A stretch of DNA of 64,000 nt from Lachnospiraceae bacterium (GTDB lineage Bacteria; Bacillota; Clostridia; Lachnospirales; Lachnospiraceae), in the NCBI GenBank assembly GCA_015057085.1, contig SVFB01000100.1, forward strand, positions 1-64,000, in the 5' to 3' direction. The notes beneath the pieces were generated by a model that was not told the DNA's origin, made no database searches, and was given only the letters and a program-made list of their open reading frames with translations. This document shows, piece by piece, positions 52,798-60,632 of the stretch. Numbering within the stretch: the first letter of the stretch is position 1; every line of letters begins with the position of its first letter. The position numbers were made by a program, and so were the translations under genes.

Positions 52798-53826
52798 CTA
52801 TTTCTCATCATCCAACTGCTTTAACACACGTAAATCGGATTCAAACAACAACTTGATATTATTGATGCCGTATTTTAACATCGCAATACGTTCAATACCG
52901 ATACCAAATGCAAATCCGCTATAAACATCCGTATCGATTCCGCAGCCCTCAAGTACCTTATTGTTTACCACTCCGGCTCCAAGTACTTCAATCCAGCCTG
53001 TTCCTTTGCAAAGCTTGCAGCCTTTTCCATGACACTGGAAACAACTTACATCAACTTCTACGGAAGGCTCGGTAAATGGGAAATAAGATGGTCTTAATCT
53101 TGTGGTTGTCTCTTGTCCAAATACTTCTTTTACAAATTCATCAAGCATACCCTTTAAATCACAAAGGGTGATGCCTTTATCAACAACAAGACCTTCCATC
53201 TGTGAGAACATCGGTGAATGTGTAGCATCATCATCTGAACGGAACACTTTACCAGGTGAAATAATCTTGATAGGTGGCTTTTCATTTTCCATTACATGAA
53301 TCTGGCCTGATGAAGTCTGTGTACGCAATAAAAATTCCGGTGAAAGATAAAAAGTATCCTGCATATCACGTGCCGGATGATCCTGCGGTGTATTCAATGC
53401 AGTGAAGTTATAGTAATCGGTCTCGATTTCTGTTCCTTCATATACTTCAAATCCCATAGAGCCAAAAATATCTGTTATTTGATTGCGAACCTGAGTGATT
53501 GGATGCAAATTACCATGCTCTTTCTTTGTGGAAGGCATTGTAACATCAATCTTCTCTGATTCATAGCGGCGCTTCATCGCCTCTTGTTCAAATTTAATTT
53601 TCTTTTCTTCCAATAATTTCTCGATGGCTTCACGTGTTTCATTCACCATCTGTCCAACCTTAGGTCTATCCTCCGGCGCAACATCCTTCATTCCTTTTAG
53701 CACAGATGTTAATTCTCCGGTTTTTCCGAGTACAGACATGCGGACATCATTTAACATTTCAAGTCCATTGGTCTGTTCGATTGCTGCAATTGCTTTTTCT
53801 TTGATTTGCTGCAGTTTTTCTTTCAT
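52798..53826 (-). CDS. pheS: Phenylalanyl-tRNA synthetase alpha subunit
   Basis: The catalytic chain that activates phenylalanine. The N-terminal coiled coil (about residues 1-85) binds tRNA. Class II motifs include [44 protein letters not shown] and the C-terminal motif 3 region [18 protein letters not shown] Cys-rich loop, [16 protein letters not shown], suggests a structural metal or redox loop also known in other Firmicute PheS. GAGGAG precedes the ATG. A Phe T-box leader lies directly upstream. Confidence 0.96.
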   Translation of the reverse strand: MKEKLQQIKEKAIAAIEQTNGLEMLNDVRMSVLGKTGELTSVLKGMKDVAPEDRPKVGQMVNETREAIEKLLEEKKIKFEQEAMKRRYESEKIDVTMPSTKKEHGNLHPITQVRNQITDIFGSMGFEVYEGTEIETDYYNFTALNTPQDHPARDMQDTFYLSPEFLLRTQTSSGQIHVMENEKPPIKIISPGKVFRSDDDATHSPMFSQMEGLVVDKGITLCDLKGMLDEFVKEVFGQETTTRLRPSYFPFTEPSVEVDVSCFQCHGKGCKLCKGTGWIEVLGAGVVNNKVLEGCGIDTDVYSGFAFGIGIERIAMLKYGINNIKLLFESDLRVLKQLDDEK

Positions 53827-54134
53827 TGTCGTTCTCCTCTTCTAAATTTATTCAAGTTTAAAAATCTTTGAAGGGACAAAAAAAAGGTTTCATCCCTAGT
53901 ATAGGGACGAAACCATTACATTCCGCGTTACCACCCTGATTCCTATATGAAATACATATAGACACTCGGTTTTGCTTAACGTGCAATCTCCGTCGCAAAC
54001 TACTGCATATTTCATCTGCGAAGCTCCTGTGCGAAATTCAATTCCCATCCTGCTTAAGAAGACTTGCAGCCGGTGATCTTCTCTCTCTGAAAGCGGTATT
54101 AAAAATCTACTTAACACATTCAATGCCTTTAACT
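53827..54134 (-). promoter_or_regulatory. Phenylalanine T-box riboswitch leader of pheST
   Basis: On the minus strand this leader of about 300 nt has the T-box core AGGGTGGTAACGCGG (53923-53937), whose TGGT pairs with the ACCA end of uncharged tRNA (discriminator A, as in tRNA-Phe). The terminator follows (53886-53914). Upstream lies the Stem I region, including GAGAGAGAAG...CTTCTT and a specifier-loop-like segment GAATTTCGC (about 54030-54038), from which UUC or UUU can be read; both are Phe codons. Uncharged tRNA-Phe should stabilise the antiterminator and switch on pheS, pheT and probably queA. Confidence 0.9.
53878..53914 (-). terminator. Intrinsic terminator of the Phe T-box
   Basis: On the minus strand GGTTTCGTCCCTA and TAGGGATGAAACC form a stem (53886-53914, one G-U pair) followed by eight or more U (53878-53885). 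It overlaps the downstream arm of the T-box antiterminator, as expected for tRNA-controlled attenuation. Confidence 0.88.
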
Positions 54135-54140
54135 TTTGTC

Positions 54141-54169
54141 ATTTTACCACAGCAAAATTTGAAGTTCAA
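54141..54169 (-). promoter_or_regulatory. Promoter of the pheST T-box leader
   Basis: On the minus strand TTGAAC (54164-54169), 17 bp, then TAAAAT (54141-54146), placing the start near 54134. It begins about 23 bases downstream of the U-run that ends the neighbouring structured RNA. Confidence 0.72.
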
Positions 54170-54191
54170 GCACCAAAATCTAATTTTGGGC

Positions 54192-54423
54192 AAAAAATAG
54201 CCCGGACGTGCCGGTTCTCGCGATTTAGACTCCTAGCGCTAAGCCAGGTGGGTAACCGCAACTCCACATCTGCCTTCCCCTGGCCTGTCGTACGGTGGCT
54301 GACGGCTCCGAACAAGTTCGGCATGGCCAGCCCAGGGGGGCTTGACATTAATGAAGCAATTTAAGAATCCCATTAAAAGTAAATGTAGGTTCTAAATAGC
54401 AAGAGTTGTCGTGCACTCCAGGT
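54192..54423 (-). ncRNA. Structured non-coding RNA, family not assigned
   Basis: A transcript of about 232 nt is predicted from the promoter at 54430-54458 to a U6 run at 54192-54197. Its ends pair: CCTGGA-GTGC (54413-54422) with GCACGTCCGGG (54201-54211), 10 bp with one bulged G and one G-U, directly before CTATTTTTT. Inside are CCAGGGG/CCCCTGG (54332-54338 with 54277-54283), GGCTG/CAGCC (54297-54301 with 54328-54332) and the hairpin CCGAA-CAAG-TTCGG (54308-54321). The core is strikingly GC-rich in AT-rich surroundings. No open frame or Shine-Dalgarno site is apparent. It lacks the SRP (GGAA loop, AGCAGC), RNase P and tmRNA signatures. 6S RNA or the raiA-type motif are candidates. Confidence 0.78.
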
Positions 54424-54429
54424 AAATAT

Positions 54430-54458
54430 ATTATACTTTTTGATCATCAAAAATTCAA
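54430..54458 (-). promoter_or_regulatory. Near-consensus promoter of the structured RNA
   Basis: On the minus strand TTGAAT (54453-54458), exactly 17 bp, then TATAAT (54430-54435). The start should be near 54423, right at the 5' strand of the RNA's closing helix. The spacer holds a TTTTTGATGATCAAAAA inverted repeat. Confidence 0.82.
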
Positions 54459-54490
54459 CTGATTTCAGAACATTTCATTCATCCAAACAG

Positions 54491-54835
54491 CTAAGATTCT
54501 TTAAAATATTTCTTCACTGCACGCTTATACTGTACAATAAAAACCACAAAAACTACCAAAAAGACACCAAGCGTCGGATAATTCGCCCATCCTCCCACTT
54601 TTAAATAGTCCAAAATAAATCCGACTACTCCGGCCACAAAAGATGCGACCGCAAAGAAAATCATCCATGGATAAATGGAATTGATAAAAGCTTTTTCATC
54701 TATGCAATTCTTAATCAATTCCTCTCCCATAACAGATTTATGGATTTTCCCGGAATTTTTCATTTTAATTGCAAGTACAAATAAATAGACTGCGGCAACC
54801 AAAATACATGCATCAATAATATAAATCGAATTCAT
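54491..54835 (-). CDS. Small membrane protein of unknown function
   Basis: 114 residues with three hydrophobic segments: about 5-24 (IYIIDACILVAAVYLFVLAI), 55-78 (PWMIFFAVASFVAGVVGFIL) and 86-104 (YPTLGVFLVVFVVFIVQYK), ending in a basic tail (KRAVKKYFKES). The loop after the first helix is charged (KMKNSGKIHKSVMGEELIKNCIDEKAF). I do not recognise the family. GGAGG correctly precedes the ATG. It is the first gene upstream of the structured RNA but separated from it by that RNA's own promoter, and is divergent from the CheY-like gene. Confidence 0.78.
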   Translation of the reverse strand: MNSIYIIDACILVAAVYLFVLAIKMKNSGKIHKSVMGEELIKNCIDEKAFINSIYPWMIFFAVASFVAGVVGFILDYLKVGGWANYPTLGVFLVVFVVFIVQYKRAVKKYFKES

Positions 54836-54991
54836 TATTCATCCTCCAAATTCATGATATTTCTATCATACTCTATTTATTCTTCGAATAAAAGAAAATT
54901 TCCATAAATAATTCTCCGGATTCAAAAGAAAAACCGTTGAAATGACTAATTGTTTGGGTTAAAATATTTTTATATTGATGAGGTGGAAACT

Positions 54992-55369
54992 ATGGATATT
55001 AATACAAGCAAAATTTTAATCACAGACGACTCCATTTTGGCAAGAAAACAATTAAAAGATATTATTCTCACCATGGGAAACCCGACCTTTATTGAAGCTG
55101 TCGATGGTGCAGATTGTGTAGAGAAATATAAGGAGTATTCTCCTGACATTATTTTTCTTGATATTGTTATGCCAAAAAAAGATGGTAACACTGCAATCAG
55201 AGAAATTATGGATATCAATCCCAATGCGTTAATTATTATCTGCTCTTCGATTGGAACGAAATCACAGTTAAAATCCGCACTGGAATCCGGAGCAACTGAG
55301 TTCATCCAAAAACCTATCAGCAAAGAGCAAGTGATAGAAACTATTACAAAAGTAATCAAGGGGAGATAA
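54992..55369 (+). CDS. Single-domain CheY-like response regulator
   Basis: A 125-residue receiver with no output domain. Key residues are the acidic pair D12-D13, phosphoacceptor D57 in IIFLDIVMP, S85/S86 in IICSSIG and K107 in FIQKPIS, so it should be phosphorylatable. ATG 54992 has GAGGTGG upstream and matches the domain start; the frame extends to 54950 but without a site. It is followed after 3 bases by the CheX-domain gene, implying a regulator-phosphatase pair. No histidine kinase or other chemotaxis gene is in the window. Confidence 0.92.
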   Translation: MDINTSKILITDDSILARKQLKDIILTMGNPTFIEAVDGADCVEKYKEYSPDIIFLDIVMPKKDGNTAIREIMDINPNALIIICSSIGTKSQLKSALESGATEFIQKPISKEQVIETITKVIKGR

Positions 55370-55372
55370 TCT

Positions 55373-56254
55373 ATGTACACACAATTTTTCGGGAATTATT
55401 TATTATCCCATAGCTATGTAACTCAAGATCAGCTATTTAGTGCAATGCAGCGAGAAGCTGATGCACGCATGCGCCTTGGTACATTAGCAATAAACAGCGG
55501 TTTTATGACAGCACAGGAAGTTGATGAGGTCATAATCGCTCAAACTCACGAAAGCAAGAAATTCGGCGAAATTGCTGTAGAATGCGGTTATTTGACAGAA
55601 GAACAGGTCATGGATCTTTTGCGAGAACAAAGTCCCGACTTTTTATTACTCGGACAAGTTCTTGTGGATGACGGTATTATTACCAATTCAGATTTGGAAA
55701 ATATTATTGCTGATTATCGCTCCGAAAATGAAATCCTTGATTTTGATATTACATCCGATAATCATGAGATCATCAGACGTCTCATCGAGAATCTGTTTAA
55801 TCAAGATTCTACTATGACAATCGAAAGTAAATCTTACTTTGAATTGCTTTTTAATGATTTTGTACGCTTTGTTGGCGAAGATTTCACTCCACTTCCTGCA
55901 GACAAAATCAAAGCATTTCCTGTCGACAAATGTATTCGTCAGGAAATTCAAGGTAATTATCAAATTCGATCCTTTATTTCAATGGACGAAGAAACCGCTA
56001 TTGCATTTGCATCAAGATATGTCGGGGATACATTTACCGAATACGACGAATATGTACAGGCTTCCCTGGAGGATTTCTTAAATCTTCATAACGGATTATT
56101 CATTGTGAATATTTCAAATGATTCTTCTATAGAATTAACCATTACAGCACCGGAGCTGGTGGAGGATCCTATTTTAGATTTTGATAATCCGGTTTATCAT
56201 TTCCAGGTATTATATTCCTTTGGTATCGTTCATTTCTTAATTGAATTAGTTTAA
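55373..56254 (+). CDS. MshEN-like N-terminus fused to a CheX-type domain
   Basis: Residues about 1-110 hold repeated helical units (FGNYLLSHSYVTQDQLFSAMQ..., FGEIAVECGYLTEEQVMDLLREQ, LGQVLVDDGIITNSDLENII) like the N-terminal domain of GspE/MshE ATPases, where such motifs can bind c-di-GMP. Residues about 145-293 resemble CheX phosphatases (FVRFVGEDFTPLP..., ISMDEETAIAFASRYVG...EYVQASLEDFLNLHNGLF). It probably dephosphorylates the CheY-like partner encoded 3 bases upstream (inference). GGGGAG precedes the ATG. CheX assignment is moderate since the catalytic Glu-x-x-Asn is only loosely matched (EDFLN). Confidence 0.68.
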   Translation: MYTQFFGNYLLSHSYVTQDQLFSAMQREADARMRLGTLAINSGFMTAQEVDEVIIAQTHESKKFGEIAVECGYLTEEQVMDLLREQSPDFLLLGQVLVDDGIITNSDLENIIADYRSENEILDFDITSDNHEIIRRLIENLFNQDSTMTIESKSYFELLFNDFVRFVGEDFTPLPADKIKAFPVDKCIRQEIQGNYQIRSFISMDEETAIAFASRYVGDTFTEYDEYVQASLEDFLNLHNGLFIVNISNDSSIELTITAPELVEDPILDFDNPVYHFQVLYSFGIVHFLIELV

Positions 56255-56258
56255 CCAT

Positions 56259-56295
56259 AAAAAATAGCTGTTGCAAATTGCAACAGCTATTTTTT
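56259..56295. terminator. Bidirectional terminator between the CheX-type gene and thrC
   Basis: Stem TAGCTGTTGC (56265-56274) / GCAACAGCTA (56280-56289) with a 5-nt loop, extended by six A-T pairs so that each strand ends in a U-run. It serves the two convergent genes on either side. Confidence 0.9.
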
Positions 56296-56314
56296 ATTCA
56301 TATTCTATAACCCA

Positions 56315-57811
56315 TTATTGAATTCCAAGAAATTTCTTTACAACTGAAGGCATCTCTTCCACTTCGCAAACTGTGTCATGTAAAACAGGTGCGGTTCTAA
56401 TCTCTTCAATCGCATTTGGAACCTTAACATTTCCGATTTTGCTTAATTCATCTACCAACTCAAAATCGCTCATCTTGTCATATTTTGCTTCATCAATGGC
56501 ATTCATTACACTTCTGGTGAACTTAAACGGGCTTGCAGTAGATGCAATCACAGTTTTGGTATTTGTATCATTGCTTGCCTTTTGATATTTCTTAAATACA
56601 CCTGTAGCAACTGCAGTATGGGTATCAATAATATAGCCTGTCTTTTCGTATAAGTCCTTGATCACAGAAGCAGTTTCTTCCTCACTTGTGTAATTGCCAT
56701 AAAAATCAGCAAGCTTCGCTTTCATCTCATCTGTGATTTCATATTTTCCGTCCTTTGTTAAGGCGCCCATGAATTCACGATTCTTTGAAACGTCATCTCC
56801 GGCAATTCTGTAAATCAAACGCTCTAAATTAGAGCTGATTAAAATATCCATTGAAGGTGAACTGGTCAAAATGAATTCTCTGTTGCGATCATAAATACCG
56901 GTCTGAAAGAAATCATATAAAACTTTATTTTCATTTGATGCGCAAATTAATTTTGCAATCGGAATTCCCATATTCTTCGCATAATATGCAGCAAGAATAT
57001 TTCCGAAATTACCTGTCGGAACAACAACATTAATCTTCTCATCCTTTTGGATTGCGCCATTTGCATATAACTTAGCATATGCATAGACATAATAGACAAC
57101 CTGAGGAACAAGACGTCCGATATTAATGGAGTTGGCTGATGAGAACTGAAATCCCGCCTGATCCAATTCTGCTTTTAAAGCAGCATCATTGAACATTTGC
57201 TTAACTCCGGTCTGAGCCTGATCAAAGTTTCCTTCAATTCCGACAACGCAGGTATTGTCCCCCTTCTGGGTTACCATCTGCTTCTCTTGAATCGGGCTTA
57301 CACCATGCTTCGGATAAAATACCACGATCTTGGTGCCTTCCACGCCGGCAAAACCTGCCAATGCAGCTTTTCCTGTATCACCTGATGTTGCTGTTAAAAT
57401 TACAATATCATTTTTGATTTGATTCTTTCTTGCAGAAGTAATCAAAAGATGCGGCAAAATAGATAATGCCATATCTTTAAAAGCAATTGTTGATCCATGG
57501 AATAATTCAAGATAATATGCGCCATCCGCTTGAACAAGCGGCGCAATCTCTTCCACGTCAAATTTGCTATCATATGCTTTATTAATACAATTTTTCAGTT
57601 CTTCCTCAGTAAAGTCAGAAAGAAGCAATTTCATAACTTCGTATGCTGTCTCTTGATAGGAAAGATTCGCAAGTTCGTCGATACTTTTGTCCAAAGCCGG
57701 GATATGATCCGGTACAAAAAGTCCTCCGTCCTCTGCCAGTCCCTGAAGAATAGCCTGTGAAGCAGTTAATTTTTTACTGTCGTCTCTGGTGCTGGAATAT
57801 AATACGCTCAT
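56315..57811 (-). CDS. thrC: Threonine synthase
   Basis: Converts O-phosphohomoserine to threonine with PLP. It starts MSVLYSSTRD and has FHGSTIAFKDMALS with the PLP lysine, TATSGDTGKAALAGF (phosphate-binding) and PTGNFGNILAAYYAKNMG. 498 residues is typical of the longer bacterial/fungal-type class. GGTAGG precedes the ATG. No hom or thrB is adjacent. A promoter with a perfect TTGACA lies upstream, so it is probably monocistronic. Confidence 0.95.
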   Translation of the reverse strand: MSVLYSSTRDDSKKLTASQAILQGLAEDGGLFVPDHIPALDKSIDELANLSYQETAYEVMKLLLSDFTEEELKNCINKAYDSKFDVEEIAPLVQADGAYYLELFHGSTIAFKDMALSILPHLLITSARKNQIKNDIVILTATSGDTGKAALAGFAGVEGTKIVVFYPKHGVSPIQEKQMVTQKGDNTCVVGIEGNFDQAQTGVKQMFNDAALKAELDQAGFQFSSANSINIGRLVPQVVYYVYAYAKLYANGAIQKDEKINVVVPTGNFGNILAAYYAKNMGIPIAKLICASNENKVLYDFFQTGIYDRNREFILTSSPSMDILISSNLERLIYRIAGDDVSKNREFMGALTKDGKYEITDEMKAKLADFYGNYTSEEETASVIKDLYEKTGYIIDTHTAVATGVFKKYQKASNDTNTKTVIASTASPFKFTRSVMNAIDEAKYDKMSDFELVDELSKIGNVKVPNAIEEIRTAPVLHDTVCEVEEMPSVVKKFLGIQ

Positions 57812-57839
57812 CGCCTACCTACCTTTCTATCTCTGAAAT

Positions 57840-57868
57840 ATATTATCTAAATAGTTTTATACTGTCAA
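57840..57868 (-). promoter_or_regulatory. Promoter of thrC
   Basis: On the minus strand a perfect TTGACA (57863-57868), 17 bp, then TAATAT (57840-57845, four of six matches). The start near 57833 gives a leader of about 22 bases before the ATG. Confidence 0.6.
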
Positions 57869-57883
57869 TCAAAAAGCAAGAAT

Positions 57884-57891
57884 GCTATACT
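57884..57891 (+). promoter_or_regulatory. Extended -10 element of the AP2-domain gene
   Basis: TGCTATACT matches the extended -10 form TG-n-TATAAT with one mismatch and lies about 30 bases before the ATG at 57922. No clear -35 is present; it overlaps the thrC promoter region, so the two divergent genes may influence each other. Confidence 0.45.
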
Positions 57892-57921
57892 AAATTTATC
57901 GAAAAGAAAAGGAGACACTCT

Positions 57922-58722
57922 ATGCTTCCCGGAACTTATAAAGCATACAAGAAGGACGGTACTTTATATTACCGTGCCAGTATTACATATAAGAACAAAC
58001 ATATCAGTCTAGGCAGTTACGCCACTGAAGAAGATGCAAGCCATGCTTACTTCAATGCCGACAAGCTGCTAAAGAGTGATCTTTCTATTGAAAACGCCTT
58101 TTATTTAACGCGTTATCTTCCATTTGAAAAAATAGTCAGTCTCTGTAACTTTCGAGACAATCATATGTATGTTGCGACTCCGATTTATTTAAGACGCAAC
58201 TACTTTAGTTATTATCTTTCGATTCAAAAAGAATTAAAATTTGATATTGATGACCTGTTTTATTATGCTGAAAAAACCATTATGCAGCGAAGAGGCCATC
58301 TATTTGTCAATGATTACGGAATGCAAGTTACGATATTGAGCCGTTATGGAATCAAGCCGCATGCGGTCTTAGGCCGCGACTATGAGTTTGCCAACGGTGA
58401 TGATACCGATTATCGCTATTCCAATGTCATTGTCATCAATCCCTATTTCGGTGTATCGCGCATCGGAGAAGCGCCAAATTATAAATATAAAGCTATGATT
58501 CATATCAACGGCAATTATATCATCGGCACCTACGATACGCAGGAAAATGCCGCCATCGCCTATAACAAAGCCGTCGATTTGGCTTGGGATGCCGGCATTT
58601 CAAGAAACTACCAAAAGAATTATATCAATTCCTATTCCACAGCCCAGTATCTGGAAGCCTATAACAAAATCAAACTTCGCAAAAAATATCTGGACTATCT
58701 AAAAGGATTTATTTCTGATTAA
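57922..58722 (+). CDS. Stand-alone protein with two AP2-like DNA-binding domains
   Basis: The first AP2-like domain (about residues 5-52) reads [32 protein letters not shown]. The second (about 175-222) reads [34 protein letters not shown]. Both follow the three-strand plus helix pattern of AP2/ERF domains (LGTYDTxExAAxAYNxA). The middle 120 residues are mixed and contain no HNH or integrase motif. Bacterial AP2 domains usually ride on HNH homing endonucleases or tyrosine integrases; a 266-residue protein with only AP2 copies could be a regulator or a relic. ATG 57922 follows AAAAGGAG. Its 3' end overlaps leuD by 14 bases. Confidence 0.75.
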   Translation: MLPGTYKAYKKDGTLYYRASITYKNKHISLGSYATEEDASHAYFNADKLLKSDLSIENAFYLTRYLPFEKIVSLCNFRDNHMYVATPIYLRRNYFSYYLSIQKELKFDIDDLFYYAEKTIMQRRGHLFVNDYGMQVTILSRYGIKPHAVLGRDYEFANGDDTDYRYSNVIVINPYFGVSRIGEAPNYKYKAMIHINGNYIIGTYDTQENAAIAYNKAVDLAWDAGISRNYQKNYINSYSTAQYLEAYNKIKLRKKYLDYLKGFISD

Positions 58723-59197
58723 TATAATTAACCAGTCCTTCACAATCAATAATCTTTTGCATAAATTCCGGGAAGGCCTGTCCTTGGAAGGTTTTCCCGG
58801 TGGTTACATCCGTAATCACTCCGGTATCAAAGTTAACCTCAACTTCATCTCCTGCTGAAATATTTTTTGCAGCCTCCGGACACTCGATAATCGGGAGTCC
58901 GATATTAATTGCATTTCTGTAGAAGATGCGGGCAAAGGTTTCTGCGATTACACAGCTAACACCTGATGCTTTAATCGAAATCGGCGCATGTTCTCTTGAT
59001 GAACCGCATCCAAAATTCTTGTTTGCAACGATGATATCGCCTTCTTGAACCTTCTTTACAAATTCAATATCGATATCTTCCATACAATGTGTAGCCAGTT
59101 CCTTAGGATCTGAGGAATTCAGATATCTTGCAGGAATGATTACATCCGTATCTACGTTATCTCCGTATTTAAATACACGACCATGTGCATCCTTCAT
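58709..59197 (-). CDS. leuD: 3-Isopropylmalate dehydratase small subunit
   Basis: With LeuC isomerises 2-isopropylmalate to 3-isopropylmalate in leucine synthesis. It starts [26 protein letters not shown] and has [19 protein letters not shown] with the substrate-contacting loop. The 162 residues are standard for the short bacterial/archaeal type. AGGAGG precedes the ATG, 17 bases after leuC. Its tail overlaps the convergent AP2 gene and no terminator is visible. Confidence 0.95.
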   Translation of the reverse strand: MKDAHGRVFKYGDNVDTDVIIPARYLNSSDPKELATHCMEDIDIEFVKKVQEGDIIVANKNFGCGSSREHAPISIKASGVSCVIAETFARIFYRNAINIGLPIIECPEAAKNISAGDEVEVNFDTGVITDVTTGKTFQGQAFPEFMQKIIDCEGLVNYINQK

Positions 59198-59214
59198 ATC
59201 TCTTTCCTCCTAAA

Positions 59215-60477
59215 CTAAACAACTTCATCAGGGCCGGAAATCTTACCGGTCAATGCACTTGCAGCAGCCACTGCCGGGCTTGCAAGATAAACTTCAGATT
59301 CAACATGTCCCATTCGGCCAACAAAGTTTCTGTTGGTGGTAGAAACGCATCTCTCACCTTCAGCCATAACACCCATATGTCCGCCAAGACACGGTCCGCA
59401 GGTTGGTGTGCTGACGATTGCGCCTGCCTGAATAAAATCCTTTAACAAGCCTTCTTCCATCGCCTGCAAATAAATCTTTTGTGTAGCCGGAATCACAATC
59501 ACGCGAACGCCCTTCGCCACTTTCTTACCACGCATAATTTCCGCAGCAATACGAAGATCATCCATTCTACCATTAGTGCAGGAACCGATTACAACCTGAT
59601 CGATTTTTACATCGCCGACTTCATCAATCGTTCTTGTATTTTCCGGAAGATGAGGAAAAGCTACAGTAGGCTTTAATGCGGATAAATCAATCGTATATTC
59701 CTCATCATATTCTGCATCCGGATCCGCCTCAAATACTTTGTAAGGTCTCTTTGAATGCTCTTTCATATACTGTTCGGTCAATTCGTCAACCGGGAAGATT
59801 CCATTTTTACCACCGGCTTCAATTGCCATATTCGCAATGGTAAAACGATCATCCATAGAAAGATAAGAAATACCATCTCCTACAAATTCCATAGAGCGAT
59901 AAAGCGCACCATCCACACCAATCATACCGATGATATGAAGAATAATATCCTTACCGCTTATCCATTTTGCAGGTTTTCCTGTCAAATTAAATTTAATGGC
60001 ACTTGGCACTTTAAACCATGCCTGTCCTGTTGCCATTCCTGCAGCCATATCTGTACTTCCAACGCCGGTTGAAAATGCACCCAAAGCGCCGTATGTACAA
60101 GTATGGGAATCCGCACCGATGACGACATCGCCGGCAACTGTCAGACCCTGTTCTGGGAGAAGTGCATGCTCAATACCCATTTCTCCAACATCAAAGAAGT
60201 TAGAGATTTCGTTCTTGCAAGCAAACTCACGAACACATTTGCAGTGTTGCGCAGACTTGATATCTTTATTCGGGGCGAAATGATCCATTACCAGTGCAAT
60301 CTTATCCTTGTGGAATACCCCATCAACCTTCATCTTCTCAATTTCATGGATTGCAACCGGGGAAGTGATATCATTTCCAAGCACCAGATCTAAATCCGCC
60401 ATAATCAGCTGTCCGGCTTTCACGCTTTCAAGCCCTGCATGAGCGGCTAATATCTTCTGGGTCATAGTCATTCCCAT
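59215..60477 (-). CDS. leuC: 3-Isopropylmalate dehydratase large subunit
   Basis: The [4Fe-4S] aconitase-type catalytic subunit of isopropylmalate isomerase. It starts [15 protein letters not shown]. The cluster ligands are the Cys in VIGSCTNGR and the two in [28 protein letters not shown] is a further family block. 420 residues corresponds to the shorter LeuC type. AGGAGG is 7 bases from the first ATG. It is divergent from a LysR-type regulator, the usual arrangement for a controlled leuCD operon; leuA and leuB are not in the window. Confidence 0.95.
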   Translation of the reverse strand: MGMTMTQKILAAHAGLESVKAGQLIMADLDLVLGNDITSPVAIHEIEKMKVDGVFHKDKIALVMDHFAPNKDIKSAQHCKCVREFACKNEISNFFDVGEMGIEHALLPEQGLTVAGDVVIGADSHTCTYGALGAFSTGVGSTDMAAGMATGQAWFKVPSAIKFNLTGKPAKWISGKDIILHIIGMIGVDGALYRSMEFVGDGISYLSMDDRFTIANMAIEAGGKNGIFPVDELTEQYMKEHSKRPYKVFEADPDAEYDEEYTIDLSALKPTVAFPHLPENTRTIDEVGDVKIDQVVIGSCTNGRMDDLRIAAEIMRGKKVAKGVRVIVIPATQKIYLQAMEEGLLKDFIQAGAIVSTPTCGPCLGGHMGVMAEGERCVSTTNRNFVGRMGHVESEVYLASPAVAAASALTGKISGPDEVV

Positions 60478-60570
60478 TGTTCATTCCTCCTAGTTTCATA
60501 ATATGTTATTTTAGAATAGATTTTTTAGACACATCAATACTAACATACCTAATTCTATAAAAACAATACA

Positions 60571-60588
60571 TAATAAACATATTTATTA
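60571..60588. promoter_or_regulatory. Palindromic candidate operator between leuC and the LysR gene
   Basis: A perfect inverted repeat TAATAAA-CATA-TTTATTA lies in the divergent intergenic region, 16 bases before the -10 of the regulator gene, so it overlaps that gene's -35 position. AT-rich palindromes of this kind with a T-N11-A core are typical LysR-type sites. It may serve both autoregulation and control of leuCD. Confidence 0.5.
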
Positions 60589-60601
60589 TAACTGACTCTT
60601 A

Positions 60602-60610
60602 TGCTATAAT
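60602..60610 (+). promoter_or_regulatory. Extended -10 promoter of the LysR-type gene
   Basis: TGCTATAAT is a perfect extended -10 (TGnTATAAT), with TATAAT at 60605-60610 and the ATG at 60633. The -35 region is weak and lies in the palindrome at 60571-60588. Confidence 0.65.
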
Positions 60611-60632
60611 GTTGCAAAATGGAGGTAAGGAT

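Noticed and set aside
53896-54348. Two minus-strand open frames in the gene-free region
   Set aside because: They coincide with the T-box leader and the structured RNA; their protein sequences are low-quality and lack ribosome-binding sites.
54192-54423. Signal recognition particle RNA or 5S rRNA, because of a GCCGAAC-like stretch and paired ends
   Set aside because: The SRP domain IV signature (GGAA tetraloop with AGCAGC) is absent, and beyond ATGCCGAACT the sequence does not follow 5S rRNA. The pairing CCGAA-CAAG-TTCGG explains that stretch.
57757-57921. Longer N-terminus for the AP2-domain protein
   Set aside because: The upstream part overlaps the thrC coding region and both promoters, while ATG 57922 has AAAAGGAG in place.
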